A DNA stretch of 64,000 nt from Alitabrizicola rongguiensis (GTDB lineage: Bacteria; Pseudomonadota; Alphaproteobacteria; Rhodobacterales; Rhodobacteraceae), in assembly GCF_021491355.1 (NCBI RefSeq), contig NZ_JAKENF010000004.1:310001-374000 (forward strand). The letters are read 5' to 3'. The notes under the pieces were generated by a model. That model was not told the DNA's origin. It ran no database searches and saw nothing but the letters and a program-made list of their open reading frames with translations. A program made the translations under genes and the position numbers. Positions within the stretch are counted from its first letter, which is position 1, and every line of letters starts with the position of its first letter. Positions 8,492 through 17,807 of the stretch are shown here, in pieces.

Positions 8492-9229
8492 TCAGCCATA
8501 ACCGCGGACAAGCGCCGAGGAAACAAGCGACCAACCGTCGGCGATGACGAAGAAGGCCAGCTTGAACGGCATGGACACGGCTGCCGGCGGAACCATCATC
8601 ATGCCCATCGACATCAGGACTGCCGCCACGACGAGGTCGATGATCAGAAACGGCAGGTAGATCAGGAAGCCGATTTCAAAGGCGCCTTGGATCTCGCTCA
8701 GCATGAAGCTGGGCACCAAAAGCGACAAGGGGGCGTCAGCCATGGCGGCCGTCCCCTGTGCGGGGCGAAGGTCGCGCAAGGTTTCAAAGGTCTGTAGATC
8801 TACACGAAGGGCCATGAAACCGCGAAACGGCGACACCACGGCAGGTACTGCCGTTTCGATCGGAATGCTGCCGGCCATCAGCGGTTCGATCCCGTCATGC
8901 CAGGCCCGGGTAAAGACCGGGTCCATGACAAACCATGTAATAAACAGCGACAGGCTGACGATGACCATGTTCGGAGGGGACTGCTGTAACCCGATCGCTT
9001 GGCGCAGGATCGACAGCACGGTCACAACAAAAGGAAAGCAGGTGACCATGATCGCCAAGCCTGGAGCGAGGCTCAGCAGCGTCACGAGCGTGATGAGCTG
9101 GATGCTCCGCGCTGCAAGAGAACTGTCGCTGCCCAGATCGAAGGTAACCTGTTGGGCAAGCACGGGGCTGGCCACGGCCAAGGCAACAACCAGCGCCGCG
9201 ACTGCCAGCATACATCTCCAAGGCATCAA
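8492..9229 (-). CDS. fliP: flagellar biosynthesis protein FliP
   Basis: A 245-residue inner-membrane component of the flagellar type III export gate. An N-terminal signal-like segment ends near SPVLAQ. The conserved FliP core follows: LSLAPGLAIMVTCFPFVVTVLSILRQAIG, PPNMVIVSLSLF, LVPSFMLSEIQGAFEIGFLIYLPF (quoted here in parts), and LMSMGMMMVPP with LAFFVIADGW at the end. Four hydrophobic segments are visible and the length is normal. The start overlaps the fliN stop by 4 bp (ATGA). It looks intact, yet the adjoining fliF is reduced to a fragment. Confidence 0.92.
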   Translation of the reverse strand: MMPWRCMLAVAALVVALAVASPVLAQQVTFDLGSDSSLAARSIQLITLVTLLSLAPGLAIMVTCFPFVVTVLSILRQAIGLQQSPPNMVIVSLSLFITWFVMDPVFTRAWHDGIEPLMAGSIPIETAVPAVVSPFRGFMALRVDLQTFETLRDLRPAQGTAAMADAPLSLLVPSFMLSEIQGAFEIGFLIYLPFLIIDLVVAAVLMSMGMMMVPPAAVSMPFKLAFFVIADGWSLVSSALVRGYG

Positions 9230-9495
9230 AGACCGCCCCGCAGGTTGGCGACTTCGGTCAGTCGGACAGCCAGCTGGCCAGCATGGTCACCATCCAGCTC
9301 CGTAAGTTCGCCCCGGGCGATCAGGCGATCTCCGACATAGAGCTCGACCGGATCGTCGACCCTTCGATCGAGTATGAGCACAGCGTCACGCTGCAAGCGT
9401 AGCAGATCGCGGATCTGCGGTCGGGCCCGTCCCACTGAAATCACGACTTCGATCGGCACCTGGGCGAAGGGAGTCTGGTCGCCATTTTCATCCAT
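9226..9495 (-). CDS. fliN: flagellar motor switch protein FliN
   Basis: About 89 residues, a short FliN made almost only of the SpoA domain: VPIEVVISVGRARPQIRDLLRLQRDAVL, then DPVELYVGDRLIARGELTEL and AVRLTEVANLRGGL (segments quoted separately). FliN forms the cytoplasmic C-ring with FliM and FliG. The ATG at 9495 is preferred because GGAGA lies 8-12 bp upstream; an in-frame ATG at 9516 would lengthen the overlap with fliH. It overlaps fliH by 8 bp and fliP by 4 bp. Confidence 0.88.
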   Translation of the reverse strand: MDENGDQTPFAQVPIEVVISVGRARPQIRDLLRLQRDAVLILDRRVDDPVELYVGDRLIARGELTELDGDHAGQLAVRLTEVANLRGGL

Positions 9496-10084
9496 GTTTC
9501 CGCTCTCCTTCGACAACCTGATAGAAACGTTGAAGGCAGGTGGTGATCTCTTCAGCGGCGTGCTGCAGGTCGATCTGAACCTCGCTTTTCTCGAAGATCA
9601 GGAAGACCTGCCCCTCGCCCAGCGAGGGCTCTTCACGAATGCGCACGGGCAATCCCGTGCTCGCCTCCAGCAGCGGCTCGACTGCCGGCCGCGCGGTGGG
9701 ATTCAGTACAAGCGTCACCGGGACTTCGGAGGCGCGCTCGGCCAGTGGCATGAGAGCCTCCAGAACGGTTGGCGCCAGAGCGTCGCGCGCAAGCTGCGGC
9801 ACAACATGGCAGGCCATCTCCTGCAGAAGCGGGCCGAGCGCGCGGATGATGTGGCTCCGCGCCTCATGATAGGTGAAGGACAGAGATTGAAGGTTGCGTG
9901 CAATATCTACCCGGAGTTTCGTCTGCTCCTGTGCTTCAGTAGCGGCTGCATCTTCCCAACCGGCAGCATAGCCCGATTCATAGGCCGCTAGGCGCAGTTC
10001 CTCCAGATCGGCATCAGCTGGAGCGGCCCCTTCAACGGAAGGCCGCTCGTCGCTGTCGAATACCTCGAGCTTCAGTGGCGGCAT
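9488..10084 (-). CDS. fliH: FliH-like flagellar assembly protein
   Basis: About 198 residues, starting at MPPLKLEVFDS. The acidic N-terminus, the segment AAYESGYAAGWEDAAA and the central helical part (SFTYHEARSHIIRALGPLL) resemble the highly divergent FliH-type protein found between fliF and fliN in Rhodobacterales flagellar clusters. The C-terminal half (LVLNPTARPAVEPLL, GEGQVFLIFEKSEVQIDL) fits the FliH/YscL fold. FliH binds and regulates the export ATPase FliI. The assignment rests mainly on gene order; the frame runs further upstream, but that extension overlaps the fliF fragment. Confidence 0.68.
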   Translation of the reverse strand: MPPLKLEVFDSDERPSVEGAAPADADLEELRLAAYESGYAAGWEDAAATEAQEQTKLRVDIARNLQSLSFTYHEARSHIIRALGPLLQEMACHVVPQLARDALAPTVLEALMPLAERASEVPVTLVLNPTARPAVEPLLEASTGLPVRIREEPSLGEGQVFLIFEKSEVQIDLQHAAEEITTCLQRFYQVVEGERKHG

Positions 10085-10200
10085 CAGCCGATGCGACCAG
10101 ATGCTTGACGGCACGCGCCTGCGCAACCGTCAGGCTGCTGCCGGCCGTCGTCACAGTCACGCTTGCCGTTGGTGGAACGTCGGGGCGAAACGGCTGGCAG
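10085..10200 (-). pseudogene. fliF: fliF fragment (MS-ring protein remnant)
   Basis: The minus-strand frame immediately upstream of fliH reads PPTASVTVTTAGSSL then TVAQARAVKHLVASA. This is the signature of the FliF periplasmic ring-building region (PSASVTV...L...Q..AI.HLVASA). Only about 35 residues match: the expected ~160 residues before and ~350 after are absent, and fliH begins directly after LVASA. The frame has no start codon in the matching part. I read it as a remnant of fliF left by deletion. Confidence 0.5.
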
Positions 10201-10340
10201 CCAAAGTTACCTCGACCACGTCCGTCGAGGCCTATGCCGCGATTCAGGAGGCCCGCGGTGGAAGTGCCGATACGATCCTCGTCTTCAAGGGCGGAGTCGA
10301 AGTTCCGGCCAGCAAGATTGTGGCGCTCCGCGGCGGCTGA
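10188..10340 (+). pseudogene. unidentified gene 3' fragment (opposite strand to fliF scrap)
   Basis: A plus-strand frame of about 50 codons ending at TGA (10338-10340) has coding-like composition: third positions are mostly G/C, and residues include VEAYAAIQEARGG and ADTILVFKGGVEVP. Further upstream the frame runs into antisense fliF sequence, so no natural start exists. It looks like the tail of a gene whose 5' part was lost at the same junction that truncated fliF. I cannot identify the family. It could also be a chance open frame. Confidence 0.3.
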
Positions 10341-10385
10341 CCAGCGCTTGCGGCGCAGGTTCTGGCGGACTAGCTTCCCGGCCGC

Positions 10386-11201
10386 ATGAAACTCTCGCCA
10401 TCCCTTCGCAGAACGATCGAAGCAGCGCTGCCGCGCTTGGCAGGCTTCGACTGGGTGCCGCTTACTGGCGGGCGCACCAACCATCTGTGGCGGGTCGGCG
10501 ATCAGGTGGTAAAGGTCTTTGACAGCTCGCAGGCGAGCCCCCTTTTTCCGAACGATGGCGCAGCAGAGGTTGCGGCACTCCGATGCTTCGGGCCGCTCGG
10601 GCTTGCCCCGCAACTGACCGCCTCCGGGGCTGGCTGGATCGCCTATGGATTCCTAAGCGGATCGACGTGGCAGGCTGACCCGCGCCCGGTTGCAGAGATG
10701 CTGCATCGGCTGCACACGAGCCGGCCCGATCCACGCCCGACCTTTCGAAATCTGCCTTCAGGGGGCGCGGCGATCATCGCTCAGACAGAGGCCATCCTTT
10801 CGGAGTGCAAGGATCGTCTTCCGCTCGGAGAGGTCAGCACGGTGCAGCCTGGCCCCCGCCTCGTCGCCGTTCCGATCCATTCCGACATCGTTCCGGGAAA
10901 CCTGATCGTCGATGCAGGTTCAGTCACTGCGATCGACTGGCAATGTCCGGCCCTTGGCGATCCCACCGAAGACCTTGCAACGTTTCTGTCGCCAGCCATG
11001 CAATGGCTTTACCGCGGACGCGTCCTGACCGTCGAGGAGCGGGCGGCGTTCCTTGGTGCCTATCCCGATCAGGCAGTCATCGAACGCCTCACCTCTCTCC
11101 TGCCAGCCTATCGCCTTCGCATGGCGGCGCATTGCCTATGGCGCGCCGAACGTGGTGCAACCGACTACGGAACTGCCCTCAAACTGGAGATGTCGCCCTA
11201 A
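10386..11201 (+). CDS. phosphotransferase family protein (choline/thiamine kinase-like)
   Basis: A 271-residue protein of the APH/choline-kinase fold. The N-lobe has LTGGRTNHLWRVGDQVVKVF (glycine-rich loop and Lys). The catalytic loop is HSDIVPGNLIV, the Brenner-type HxDxxxxN. The metal-binding motif is IDWQCPALGDPTEDLATFL. The fold phosphorylates small alcohols such as choline, thiamine or an aminoglycoside; the substrate is unresolved. The ATG at 10386 lies at the start of the conserved region. Its stop overlaps the stop of convergent ubiB (CTAA read on both strands). Confidence 0.78.
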   Translation: MKLSPSLRRTIEAALPRLAGFDWVPLTGGRTNHLWRVGDQVVKVFDSSQASPLFPNDGAAEVAALRCFGPLGLAPQLTASGAGWIAYGFLSGSTWQADPRPVAEMLHRLHTSRPDPRPTFRNLPSGGAAIIAQTEAILSECKDRLPLGEVSTVQPGPRLVAVPIHSDIVPGNLIVDAGSVTAIDWQCPALGDPTEDLATFLSPAMQWLYRGRVLTVEERAAFLGAYPDQAVIERLTSLLPAYRLRMAAHCLWRAERGATDYGTALKLEMSP

Positions 11202-12727
11202 AGCAGCGAATGCAGCAGCATTCCAAGCCCGGCCAAGGCTGCCCCTGTGGCCATCCAGATGACCGGATGCGTTCTTGGAGGAGCCGAGGCAGGCGCGGGG
11301 CGCTCGGCCTGCCGGATCAGCATCCCTTCGACCAAGTTTGGAAGCCTGGGTCCGAACCGCGCCAGAACCCGGGCCGTCTTCGACAGATCGCGAGCCAGCG
11401 CGCTCGGGCCTACATTGCTGCGAATATACCCTTCGACGATCGGGCGAGCGACCTGCCAGATATTGATATGCGCGTCCAGGCTGCGCGCCACGCCCTCGAC
11501 CACCACCATCGTGCGTTGAAGCAGGATGAGTTCGGTCCGCGTCTCCATTCCGAAGCGTTCCGTCACCTCGAACAGGTAGGCCAGAAGCCGCGCCATCGAG
11601 ATCCGGTTCGCTTCCATGCCGAAGATCGGCTCTCCGACGGCGCGCAGGGCGCGGGCGAATTCGTCGATGTCGCGATCGGCAGGAACATAGCCTGCTTCAA
11701 AATGCACCTCGGCCACGCGGCGATAGTCTCGACGGATGAAGCCATAAAGGATCTCGGCATAGACACGCCGTGTATACTCGTCGATCCGGCCCATGATCCC
11801 GAAGTCAAATGCGATAATGTCGCCATTCGCGGCAACTTTCAGGTTTCCCTGATGCATGTCGGCATGGAAGTAGCCGTCGCGCAGCGCGTGGCTGAGGAAA
11901 AGCTGCAGCACCCGCGAGGCAAGGCGCGCGCGGTCGTGTCCGGCAGCATCGAGCGCCGCATTGTCCGACAGCCCAATACCCTCGGCCCAGCCGATCGTCA
12001 TGACCGTGCGGCCGGACAGGTTCCAGACGGGCTTTGGCACCTGGAACCCTTCGTCCTTTTCTGTGTTCGCGGCGAATTCCGACGCCGCTGCACTTTCCAG
12101 CCGTAGATCGAGTTCGCCCATCACGACGCCTTCGAAATGCGTGATGACGTCCATCGGACGCAGGCGGCGCGACGCGGGCGAGAGCATCTCGATCATGTGC
12201 GCAGCCAGATAGAAGGCGTCGATATCGGTGCGGAAGGCACGCTCGATATGGGGGCGCAAGACCTTGACCGCGACCTCCTGGCCATTGTCACAAAGGCGCG
12301 CGCGATGAACCTGGGCAATCGAAGCAGCCGCGACCGGCTCGGAAAACTCCGAGAAGGCCTGGGCGACCGGAATGCCCAGCTCTGCCTCGACCATCTGTTT
12401 GGCGATCTCGGTCGGAAAGGGCGGCAGCTTGTCCTGGAGGTACTTGAGCTGCTCGGCCAGTTCGTCGCCGACAATGTCCGGGCGCGTCGAAAGGATCTGG
12501 CCGAACTTGATGTATGCGGGTCCCAGGGCAGTCAGGGCCCGGGTGGCCGGCGGAAGCTCGGGATCGCCTTTCAGTCCAAGCCATTTGAATGGCCAGCCAA
12601 GCGCCCAGGCGACGAAGCGCAGCCGGGGCGGGGCGCTCATCGCCTCGAGCACCACGCCCATCGCGCCGGTTCGTTCCAGCGTGGCGCCAGTGCGGACAAG
12701 CCGCCAGATATTGTGGGGACCACGCAC
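11198..12727 (-). CDS. ubiB: ubiquinone biosynthesis kinase-like protein UbiB
   Basis: A 509-residue ABC1/ADCK atypical kinase needed for ubiquinone synthesis. The family KxGQ motif is visible as AYIKFGQILSTRPDIVG, followed by the Ala-rich loop PVAAASIAQVHRA, AVKVLRPHIERAF, the catalytic HADMHQGNL segment and the metal-binding AFDFGIMGRID. The C-terminus carries a hydrophobic anchor (VIWMATGAALAGLGMLLHSLL, 20 or so residues) typical of UbiB membrane attachment. It begins with GTG directly after the ubiE TAG, so the two are one transcription unit serving quinone synthesis. Confidence 0.93.
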   Translation of the reverse strand: MRGPHNIWRLVRTGATLERTGAMGVVLEAMSAPPRLRFVAWALGWPFKWLGLKGDPELPPATRALTALGPAYIKFGQILSTRPDIVGDELAEQLKYLQDKLPPFPTEIAKQMVEAELGIPVAQAFSEFSEPVAAASIAQVHRARLCDNGQEVAVKVLRPHIERAFRTDIDAFYLAAHMIEMLSPASRRLRPMDVITHFEGVVMGELDLRLESAAASEFAANTEKDEGFQVPKPVWNLSGRTVMTIGWAEGIGLSDNAALDAAGHDRARLASRVLQLFLSHALRDGYFHADMHQGNLKVAANGDIIAFDFGIMGRIDEYTRRVYAEILYGFIRRDYRRVAEVHFEAGYVPADRDIDEFARALRAVGEPIFGMEANRISMARLLAYLFEVTERFGMETRTELILLQRTMVVVEGVARSLDAHINIWQVARPIVEGYIRSNVGPSALARDLSKTARVLARFGPRLPNLVEGMLIRQAERPAPASAPPRTHPVIWMATGAALAGLGMLLHSLL

Positions 12728-13477
12728 CTAGATCTTCCAGCCAGAATGCAGAGCCGCAATACCCATCGAAAGGTTCCGGTACTTGACCTGGGAGAACCCG
12801 GCCTCGCGGATCATGGCGGCGAAGGTTTCCTGATCGGGGAACTTGCGGATCGACTCGACCAGATACTGATAGCTGTCACGATCATTGGCGATGATCTGGC
12901 CCATCACAGGAATCACATTGAAGGAATAGCGGTCGTACAGCCACTGCAGGCCCTCATTCGGGATCTGGCTGAACTCAAGCACCATAAGCCGCCCGCCGGG
13001 CTTGAGCACACGATAGGCCTCTTTCAGCGCATCCGGGATTCGCGTGACGTTCCGGATGCCGAAGCTGATCGTATAGACGTCGAATGTCCGATCGGCGAAG
13101 GGCAAAGCCATCGCATCGCCGACGATCCAGTCGAGCCGGCCGGCCATGTCCTCGGCCTCGGCGCGCTTGCGCCCCTCGATCAGCATCGACTCCGTCATGT
13201 CGAGCACTGTCGCAGTTGCGCCCGGCGCACGCTTGAGGAACCGAAACGCGACATCGCCCGTGCCTCCGGCTACGTCCAGGAGGTGCTGACCGGGGCGGGG
13301 AGCCAGCCAGTCCATCATCGCATCCTTCCAGAGGCGATGAATCCCGACTGACATGACATCGTTCATCACGTCATAGCGCGAAGCCACTCGGGTGAAGACG
13401 CCATGCACCATGCCGGCCTTTTCGCCCTCCGCGACGGTCTGAAAGCCGAAATGGGTGGTCTTGGTCTGATCGCTCAT
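12728..13477 (-). CDS. ubiE: ubiquinone/menaquinone C-methyltransferase UbiE
   Basis: A 249-residue class I methyltransferase that C-methylates the 2-polyprenyl-6-methoxy-benzoquinol ring. Motif I is [17 protein letters not shown], the UbiE signature includes [19 protein letters not shown], and motifs II/III are [18 protein letters not shown] and [13 protein letters not shown]. The ATG at 13477 ([13 protein letters not shown]) matches the usual family start; an in-frame ATG exists at 13507. It is divergent from mutM and directly followed by ubiB. Confidence 0.94.
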   Translation of the reverse strand: MSDQTKTTHFGFQTVAEGEKAGMVHGVFTRVASRYDVMNDVMSVGIHRLWKDAMMDWLAPRPGQHLLDVAGGTGDVAFRFLKRAPGATATVLDMTESMLIEGRKRAEAEDMAGRLDWIVGDAMALPFADRTFDVYTISFGIRNVTRIPDALKEAYRVLKPGGRLMVLEFSQIPNEGLQWLYDRYSFNVIPVMGQIIANDRDSYQYLVESIRKFPDQETFAAMIREAGFSQVKYRNLSMGIAALHSGWKI

Positions 13478-13656
13478 CTGCGCTTCGCCCCGGAATGGTT
13501 GGGCCATGGGATACCGTCTCGCGACGGGAAGGACAAATCCTCAATCTGCCGCAGCGCGGTCTCTTGTTCCCCGAGGACTGGGTCGCCAAGTTCGGGGCAA
13601 CGAAACGCGGGCAGATTCGGACGCATGACGCGCGCACCGCGAGGAGAACCGAAACG

Positions 13657-14508
13657 ATGCCCGAACTGCCAGAGGTCGAGACTGTCCGACGGGGATTGGA
13701 GCCGGTCATGACCGGGCACACCATCGCCCGGGCCGATGTCCGCCGCCCGGATCTGCGTTTTCCCCTGCCCGCGCAGATGGCGGAGCGGCTGACAGGCAAG
13801 CGCATAGACGGGCTTCGCCGGCGGTCAAAATACATACTGGCCGATCTGTCCTCGGGTGAGACGCTTTTGATCCATTTGGGAATGTCGGGCCGGATGCTGG
13901 TTTCGGGAACCATGATCGGCGACTTTCACCACGACCATCCCGCCCCTGAAAAGCATGACCATGTGGTTCTCGACCTGGACGATGGCGCGCGGATCACCTT
14001 CAACGATGCACGTCGTTTCGGGGCGATGGACCTCTTGGCGACAGCGCAAGCCGAGTCGCATCCGCTTCTGGCCTCTCTTGGGCCCGAGCCATTCGGCAAT
14101 GGCTTTTCCGAAGAGTACCTGGCCGGCCGTCTTCAAGGGCGGACCATGCCGATCAAGGCGGCGCTTCTTGATCAAAGGCTCGTAGCCGGTCTTGGCAACA
14201 TCTATGTCTGCGAGGTGCTGTTTCGCGCAGGCCTGAATCCGGCCCGTGCAGCGGGCGCCTTGGCACCCGACGAGGTTTCGCGGCTTGTGCCGCTGATCCG
14301 CGAGGTGCTGGGAGAGGCGATCGACGCGGGTGGCTCATCGCTGCGCGACTACAGACAGGCAGGTGGAGAGCTTGGCTATTTCCAGCACAGTTTCCGCGTC
14401 TACGACCGCGAGGGACAGACCTGTGCCACGCCTGACTGTGGCGCGACCGTAGCGCGTATCGTGCAATCGGGCCGCTCGTCATTCTACTGTCCGCATTGCC
14501 AGTCCTGA
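13657..14508 (+). CDS. mutM: formamidopyrimidine-DNA glycosylase
   Basis: A 283-residue bifunctional base-excision repair enzyme removing 8-oxoguanine and FapyG. The start at 13657 gives the mandatory [16 protein letters not shown] terminus, in which Pro2 is the nucleophile and Glu3 catalytic. The conserved Lys and H2TH region are visible ([18 protein letters not shown]), and the C-terminal zinc finger has four cysteines (C-ATPD-C ... C-PH-C). The frame is open further upstream, but that part is non-conserved. It is the first of a codirectional series with the enoyl-CoA hydratase and rpsT. Confidence 0.95.
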   Translation: MPELPEVETVRRGLEPVMTGHTIARADVRRPDLRFPLPAQMAERLTGKRIDGLRRRSKYILADLSSGETLLIHLGMSGRMLVSGTMIGDFHHDHPAPEKHDHVVLDLDDGARITFNDARRFGAMDLLATAQAESHPLLASLGPEPFGNGFSEEYLAGRLQGRTMPIKAALLDQRLVAGLGNIYVCEVLFRAGLNPARAAGALAPDEVSRLVPLIREVLGEAIDAGGSSLRDYRQAGGELGYFQHSFRVYDREGQTCATPDCGATVARIVQSGRSSFYCPHCQS

Positions 14509-14566
14509 CTTGAACACCCGGCCCGCCCTGATAGGACAAGACGCGATCGCAGCACCGGAGGATGCC

Positions 14567-15343
14567 ATGGCTTACGAAACGATCATCGTCACCGTCGAGG
14601 ACGGGGTCGCGCTGATCCGCCTGAACAGACCCGAGGCGCTGAATGCCCTGAATGCAGCCCTGATGCGGGAACTGACCGCGGCGTTGACCGCTGCCGATGC
14701 CGACGACACCGTGCGCTGCATCGTCCTCACCGGATCGGACAAGGCCTTTGCCGCTGGCGCGGATATTCGCGAGATGGCCGGCAAGACCTTCGTTGATACC
14801 TTCTTTGACGACATGTTCGCCCCCGAGGTTGGCGCGATAGAGCGTGTGCGCAAGCCCATCATTGCGGCAGTGGCGGGCTATGCCCTGGGTGGCGGCTGTG
14901 AACTCGCCATGATGTGCGACTTCATCATCGCGGCCGATACGGCCAAGTTCGGGCAGCCCGAGATCAATCTGGGCGTCATGGCCGGCATGGGCGGAACGCA
15001 GCGGATGACCCGGGCGATCGGCAAGTCGAAGAGCATGGATATGCATCTTACCGGGCGCTTCATGGATGCGGCCGAGGCCGAGCGCTCGGGTCTCGTAAGC
15101 CGGGTGGTTCCGGCTGCCGAGCTTGCCGCAGAGGCACGGAAAGCGGCGGAAGCGATTGCCGCCAAGTCTCTCCTGGCCTCGATGGCGGCAAAGGAGGCCA
15201 TCAACCGGTCCCAGGAGACCAGCCTCGCCGAGGGCCTTCTCTTCGAGCGGCGTGTGTTCCACGCGCTCTTCGCGACCAAAGACCAGAAGGAGGGGATGGC
15301 TGCCTTCATCGAAAAGCGGAAGCCGCAGTTCCGCGACGAATAA
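14567..15343 (+). CDS. enoyl-CoA hydratase (crotonase family)
   Basis: A 258-residue crotonase-fold enzyme, probably hydrating short-chain trans-2-enoyl-CoA in beta-oxidation. The oxyanion-hole segments are [14 protein letters not shown] and [15 protein letters not shown]; the second catalytic Glu lies in [19 protein letters not shown]. The ATG at 14567 has GGAGG 6 bp upstream (14557-14561) and begins the conserved [20 protein letters not shown]. The position between mutM and rpsT is a conserved Rhodobacterales arrangement. Confidence 0.93.
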   Translation: MAYETIIVTVEDGVALIRLNRPEALNALNAALMRELTAALTAADADDTVRCIVLTGSDKAFAAGADIREMAGKTFVDTFFDDMFAPEVGAIERVRKPIIAAVAGYALGGGCELAMMCDFIIAADTAKFGQPEINLGVMAGMGGTQRMTRAIGKSKSMDMHLTGRFMDAAEAERSGLVSRVVPAAELAAEARKAAEAIAAKSLLASMAAKEAINRSQETSLAEGLLFERRVFHALFATKDQKEGMAAFIEKRKPQFRDE

Positions 15344-15443
15344 GGCCCGGAAACCTTGCGTTTCGCGGGTTGACTTGGGTTCGAGTCGCCCGTAAAGACG
15401 CGGCTTCAGAATTCCCTATACCGTAGAACCGGAAGTCGAACGA

Positions 15444-15719
15444 ATGGCTAATACGCCCCAGTCCAAGAAGCGCGCCCGCCAGAGCGAGGCCCGCTACGCC
15501 GTGAACAAGTCGCGCCGGTCCCGGATCCGCACCTTCCTGCGCAAGGTCGAAGAGGCGATCGCCTCGGGCGACCAGACCGCAGCAGCCGAAGCGCTCCGCG
15601 TGGCCCAGCCCGAGCTGGCACGTGGCGTGACCAAAGGTGTGGTGCACAAGAACACGCTCGCCCGCAAGATGTCGCGCCTTTCCTCGCGCGTCAAAGCTCT
15701 GGGCGTTGCGACCGCCTGA
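15444..15719 (+). CDS. rpsT: 30S ribosomal protein S20
   Basis: A 91-residue, very basic protein starting [16 protein letters not shown], the universal S20 start. It binds 16S rRNA early in 30S assembly. The helical body ([39 protein letters not shown]) is typical. It lies just upstream of dnaA, as in many alphaproteobacteria, and ends at a good intrinsic terminator. Confidence 0.97.
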   Translation: MANTPQSKKRARQSEARYAVNKSRRSRIRTFLRKVEEAIASGDQTAAAEALRVAQPELARGVTKGVVHKNTLARKMSRLSSRVKALGVATA

Positions 15720-15745
15720 TCCGCGGACTGCTGATTGATAGATCG

Positions 15746-15780
15746 AAGGGCGTGCCGTTGCGGTGCGCCCTTTTTGTTTT
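15746..15780 (+). terminator. Rho-independent terminator after rpsT
   Basis: Stem AAGGGCG (15746-15752) with CGCCCTT (15766-15772), a 13-nt loop, and the T-rich tract TTTTTGTTTT. It separates rpsT from the dnaA leader. Confidence 0.8.
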
Positions 15781-16322
15781 TCGCTGCCGCCGGTGTCGCC
15801 CTGAAACCGGGCAGTGTTGCATAACAATCGCAGCCCTTTCCGGATTCGGTCCCCACCCCCCTGAGTCAACAGAGAAGTTCGGTTGCAGTCGCTTCTGGCG
15901 ACTTGCTAGCGTCACCTTGCGATTCACATCGTCCTGGGGGGACATGGGAAGATCGTGAACGGTAAACTGCCCTAGCAGCGTCTCTGCCGACGCTGTGGAA
16001 TTCTGGGAAAATCGTTTGCGATCAACCGATTGGAGCGCATGGCAAAGTGGGGCTTTGCCTGCGTCCGATAGAGGGTGACTGCGTCGGCGACTCGTTGGCC
16101 GACGGGGAACCTGACATGTCCAAGAAGAAATGAGGCTGTGCCGTCTGGCGCTCCGGTTCCTTTTGGAATCGGGATGTCTTGTGCGGAAACACCGGGTGCC
16201 GGCAGGTCCACTGTCGGCGATTGGTGCATGGGCCAAAGCAGGGCGCTGAGGGTGGCGAGGGACGCGAAAGACAACAGACGCGTGACGATACACGGGCAAC
16301 TGCTTTGGACGGGCCAAGAATA
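15781..16322. other. dnaA upstream region without genes
   Basis: About 540 bp between the rpsT terminator and the dnaA start. I see no convincing ORF, RNA gene or cluster of DnaA boxes (TTATCCACA); the nearest 9-mer, TGTGGAATT at 15994-16002, has three mismatches. It presumably holds the dnaA promoter and leader. An origin here cannot be claimed from the sequence. Confidence 0.5.
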
Positions 16323-17681
16323 ATGACCGACGACACATGGGGACTGGTGCGCAATGACCTGCTCAAGAGGATCGGCAAGAACAACTTTGTAACCTGGATC
16401 GAACCACTTCGCCTGGCCGCGATCGAGGATGGCGTTGCCCGATTCGAAGTTCCGACGGTTTTTTTCGGTGACTGGGTTTCCCGCAACTATGCTGACCAGA
16501 TCCAGTCTGACTTGAAACGTCACGGCCAGACTGTCGAGCGGATCGAGTTCAGTCTTGGCGCCGGAGCCAAGCCGCGAACAGCCACCCGCGTTCCTGCCGC
16601 CTCCGCCGCCCAGAAAGCCCGCACCACCTCCGACGAAGAGTTTCGTGGAGCTGCCCTGGATGCCCGCTTTACCTTCGAATCCTTTGTCGTGGGCAAGCCT
16701 AATGAACTGGCGCATGCGGCGGCCCGCCGCGTTGCGGAAGGTGGCCCCGTCTCGTTCAACCCGCTGTTCCTTTATGGCGGTGTTGGCCTTGGCAAGACCC
16801 ATCTGATGCATGCGATTGCGCATGAACTTCAGGTCCGCAATCCCGAACTGAAGGTGCTTTATCTTTCCGCCGAGCAGTTCATGTACCGCTTCGTGCAAGC
16901 CCTGCGCGAACGCCAGATCATGGATTTCAAGGAGCTGTTCCGGTCTGTCGATGTGCTGATGGTGGATGACGTGCAGTTCATCGCCGGCAAAGACAGCACT
17001 CAGGAAGAGTTCTTTCACACCTTCAACGCGCTGGTCGACCAGAACAAGCAGATCGTCATCTCGGCCGATCGCGCACCGGGCGAAATCAAGGATCTGGAAG
17101 AACGCATCAAGAGCCGCCTGCAATGCGGCCTCGTCGTTGATCTGCACCCCACGGACTATGAACTACGGCTCGGCATCCTTCAGCAGAAGGCCGACTATTA
17201 TCGTCAGCAGTATCGCGGTCTGGTCATCTCCGACGGCGTGCTGGAATTCCTGGCACATCGGATCACCACCAACGTCCGCGTTCTCGAAGGCGCACTGACA
17301 CGCCTTTTCGCTTTTGCTTCGCTGGTCGGGCGCGAGATCACGCTGGAACTGGCACAGGACTGCCTCGCCGACATCCTTCGGGCAAGCGACCGCAAGATCA
17401 CGGTCGAGGAAATCCAGCGGCGCGTGGCGGAACATTACAATGTCCGCCTGTCTGACCTGATCGGCCCCAAGCGAGTGCGCAACATCGCGCGCCCCCGGCA
17501 GATCGCGATGTATCTGGCGAAGCATCTTACCCCCCGTAGCCTGCCCGAGATCGGCCGCCGCTTCGGTGGCAGGGACCACACCACGATCATGCATGGCGTG
17601 CGCCGGATCGAAGAGTTGATGACCACGGATTCCCAGTTGGCCGATGATTTGCAGCTTCTGCGGCGCCTTCTGGAAAGCTGA
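16323..17681 (+). CDS. dnaA: chromosomal replication initiator DnaA
   Basis: A 452-residue AAA+ initiator that binds DnaA boxes and melts oriC. Domain I begins TDDTWGLVRNDLLKRIGKNN. The AAA+ core has Walker A GGVGLGKTHLMHA, Walker B VLMVDDVQFIAGKD and sensor segments. C-terminal domain IV ends with the DNA-binding signature GRRFGGRDHTTIMHGVRRIEEL (two parts). The ATG at 16323 (TAATG context) begins the conserved domain I; the frame is open upstream but without similarity. It is followed by dnaN, recF and gyrB in the classical order. Confidence 0.97.
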   Translation: MTDDTWGLVRNDLLKRIGKNNFVTWIEPLRLAAIEDGVARFEVPTVFFGDWVSRNYADQIQSDLKRHGQTVERIEFSLGAGAKPRTATRVPAASAAQKARTTSDEEFRGAALDARFTFESFVVGKPNELAHAAARRVAEGGPVSFNPLFLYGGVGLGKTHLMHAIAHELQVRNPELKVLYLSAEQFMYRFVQALRERQIMDFKELFRSVDVLMVDDVQFIAGKDSTQEEFFHTFNALVDQNKQIVISADRAPGEIKDLEERIKSRLQCGLVVDLHPTDYELRLGILQQKADYYRQQYRGLVISDGVLEFLAHRITTNVRVLEGALTRLFAFASLVGREITLELAQDCLADILRASDRKITVEEIQRRVAEHYNVRLSDLIGPKRVRNIARPRQIAMYLAKHLTPRSLPEIGRRFGGRDHTTIMHGVRRIEELMTTDSQLADDLQLLRRLLES

Positions 17682-17807
17682 GGTAGCCGGGGCTCTTGAC
17701 GGGCTCCGGAAAGCGACGGACATTCCCGAAAACGCTTGAGAACCGGCGGGAAACAGGTAGTTTTCTCGCCCCGGGTCTTTGATCCGGTGTCCAGAGGGAA
17801 CGAAGGT

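Noticed and set aside
15994-16002. Possible DnaA box (TGTGGAATT) upstream of dnaA
   Set aside because: Three mismatches to the 9-bp consensus and no further copies nearby, so it does not support an origin.
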